From positions 1 to 43,426 of the forward strand of contig JAIBCE010000023.1 in the NCBI GenBank assembly GCA_019694315.1: a stretch of DNA of 43,426 bases. The letters run 5' to 3'. This DNA is from Sandaracinaceae bacterium (GTDB lineage Bacteria > Myxococcota_A > Polyangia > Polyangiales > Sandaracinaceae). Below the pieces are notes generated by a model. That model worked only from the letters and a program-made list of their open reading frames with translations, was not told the origin of the DNA and made no database searches. The position numbers were made by a program, and so were the translations under genes. Below are positions 42,866-43,426 of the stretch, one piece after another (within the stretch, counting starts at the first letter, position 1; each line of letters begins with the position of its first letter).

Positions 42866-43426
42866 GGCGTGGGCTCCCGCGGCCGCACCCGCGCGCCGGG
42901 CTCGATGCCTGCCTCGGTGCTCGGCACCACGCGCTCCCCTTCGTCGATCCCGTCACGGAGCTCGATCACGTCCTGTCCGCGCAGGCCGAGGTGCACCTCC
43001 CGCCGCTCCACGCGGTCACCCGCCACGCGCAACACCCACGGGTGCGCCGTGCCCACGTCGCGCACCGCGTCGGCCGAGAGCGAGAGCACGCCCGGGTGAC
43101 GCGCCGCCTCGATCTCCACCGACACGGTCATGTCGGTGCGGAGGTATGCAGGAGGCGCAGTCACGCGCAGGCGCACGTCGACCGTGCCGCGCTCGGCGTC
43201 GATCGAGGGCGCGATGGAGGCCACGGTCGCCTCGAAGCGCTCGTCGGGAAAGGCCTCCGCGGAGGCGATCGCCGGCAGGCCCTCGTGCAAGAGCGAGAGC
43301 GTCGACTCGTCGGGATCGATGCGGATCGTGGTGTCGCCCGTCGTCGCGATCTCGAGCAGCACGACGCCGGGCTGGGCCACGTCGCCGGGCTCCACCGCAC
43401 GCCGGAGCACGACGCCGTCGGCCGGA
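42862..43426 (-). CDS. HlyD/MacA-type periplasmic adaptor, partial (5' end outside)
   Basis: This frame is open to the window end, so the N-terminal part is missing; a GTG at 43410 is in frame but the coding sense continues upstream with P-A-D-G-V-V-L. The visible 188 codons begin in the second half of the lipoyl/barrel-sandwich hybrid (A-D-G-V-V-L-R-R ... [13 protein letters not shown]) and continue through a beta-barrel and membrane-proximal domain with [12 protein letters not shown]. This is the layout of RND/MacA-type membrane-fusion proteins. It overlaps the permease start by 4 bp and heads the operon. Confidence 0.9.
   Translation of the reverse strand, partial: PADGVVLRRAVEPGDVAQPGVVLLEIATTGDTTIRIDPDESTLSLLHEGLPAIASAEAFPDERFEATVASIAPSIDAERGTVDVRLRVTAPPAYLRTDMTVSVEIEAARHPGVLSLSADAVRDVGTAHPWVLRVAGDRVERREVHLGLRGQDVIELRDGIDEGERVVPSTEAGIEPGARVRPREPTP

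Overview
The window comes from a very GC-rich bacterial chromosome with strong G/C bias at third codon positions, many Asp/Ala-rich lipoproteins, Ser/Thr kinase and FHA proteins, and a Cys-rich G-H-C-C-W-P-G-Q module. Together these point to a myxobacterium, most likely of the Polyangiales/Sandaracinus type. That placement is an inference from style, not from a marker gene. I see no rRNA, tRNA, CRISPR array or intact mobile element.

Layout. (1) 1-2281: a truncated secreted Cys-rich protein and a divergent LuxR-type regulator, with less biased codon use than the rest, ending at a short IS110 transposase remnant. This looks like the edge of an acquired segment. (2) 2308-12816: nadB on the minus strand, then a plus-strand run of a DUF4132 protein, a SAM methyltransferase, a double-FHA protein, a NUDIX hydrolase, a Ser/Thr kinase fused to a macro domain, a LysR regulator and an SDR oxidoreductase. 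(3) 12939-13991: a lipoprotein convergent with a long minus-strand series (14026-25682): M3 oligopeptidase, HrpB helicase, a membrane protein, a ketopantoate-reductase-like protein, a giant beta-propeller-like lipoprotein and a hypothetical. (4) 25800-32549, minus strand: a membrane-anchored HEAT-repeat protein, an SseB-domain protein, and a two-component operon whose first two genes encode small exported His-rich proteins. (5) 32709-35354: a degenerate receiver protein and a GH31 lipoprotein, followed by a block of structured extragenic repeats (35386-35757). (6) 35761-37477: an esterase and heme O synthase. (7) 37737-40761: both glyoxylate-shunt enzymes, aceB and aceA, behind an elaborate palindromic operator. 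(8) 40933-43426: an adaptor-permease-ATPase ABC operon of LolCDE/MacB type, running off the window end.

The most novel-looking content is the FHA - NUDIX - kinase/macro-domain group, which joins phospho-threonine signalling to predicted ADP-ribose chemistry. Next come the His-rich envelope/metal two-component operon, the nested-palindrome operator with a predicted leaderless aceB start, and the three-hairpin extragenic repeat family. Functions are read from sequence motifs only; no database search was run.
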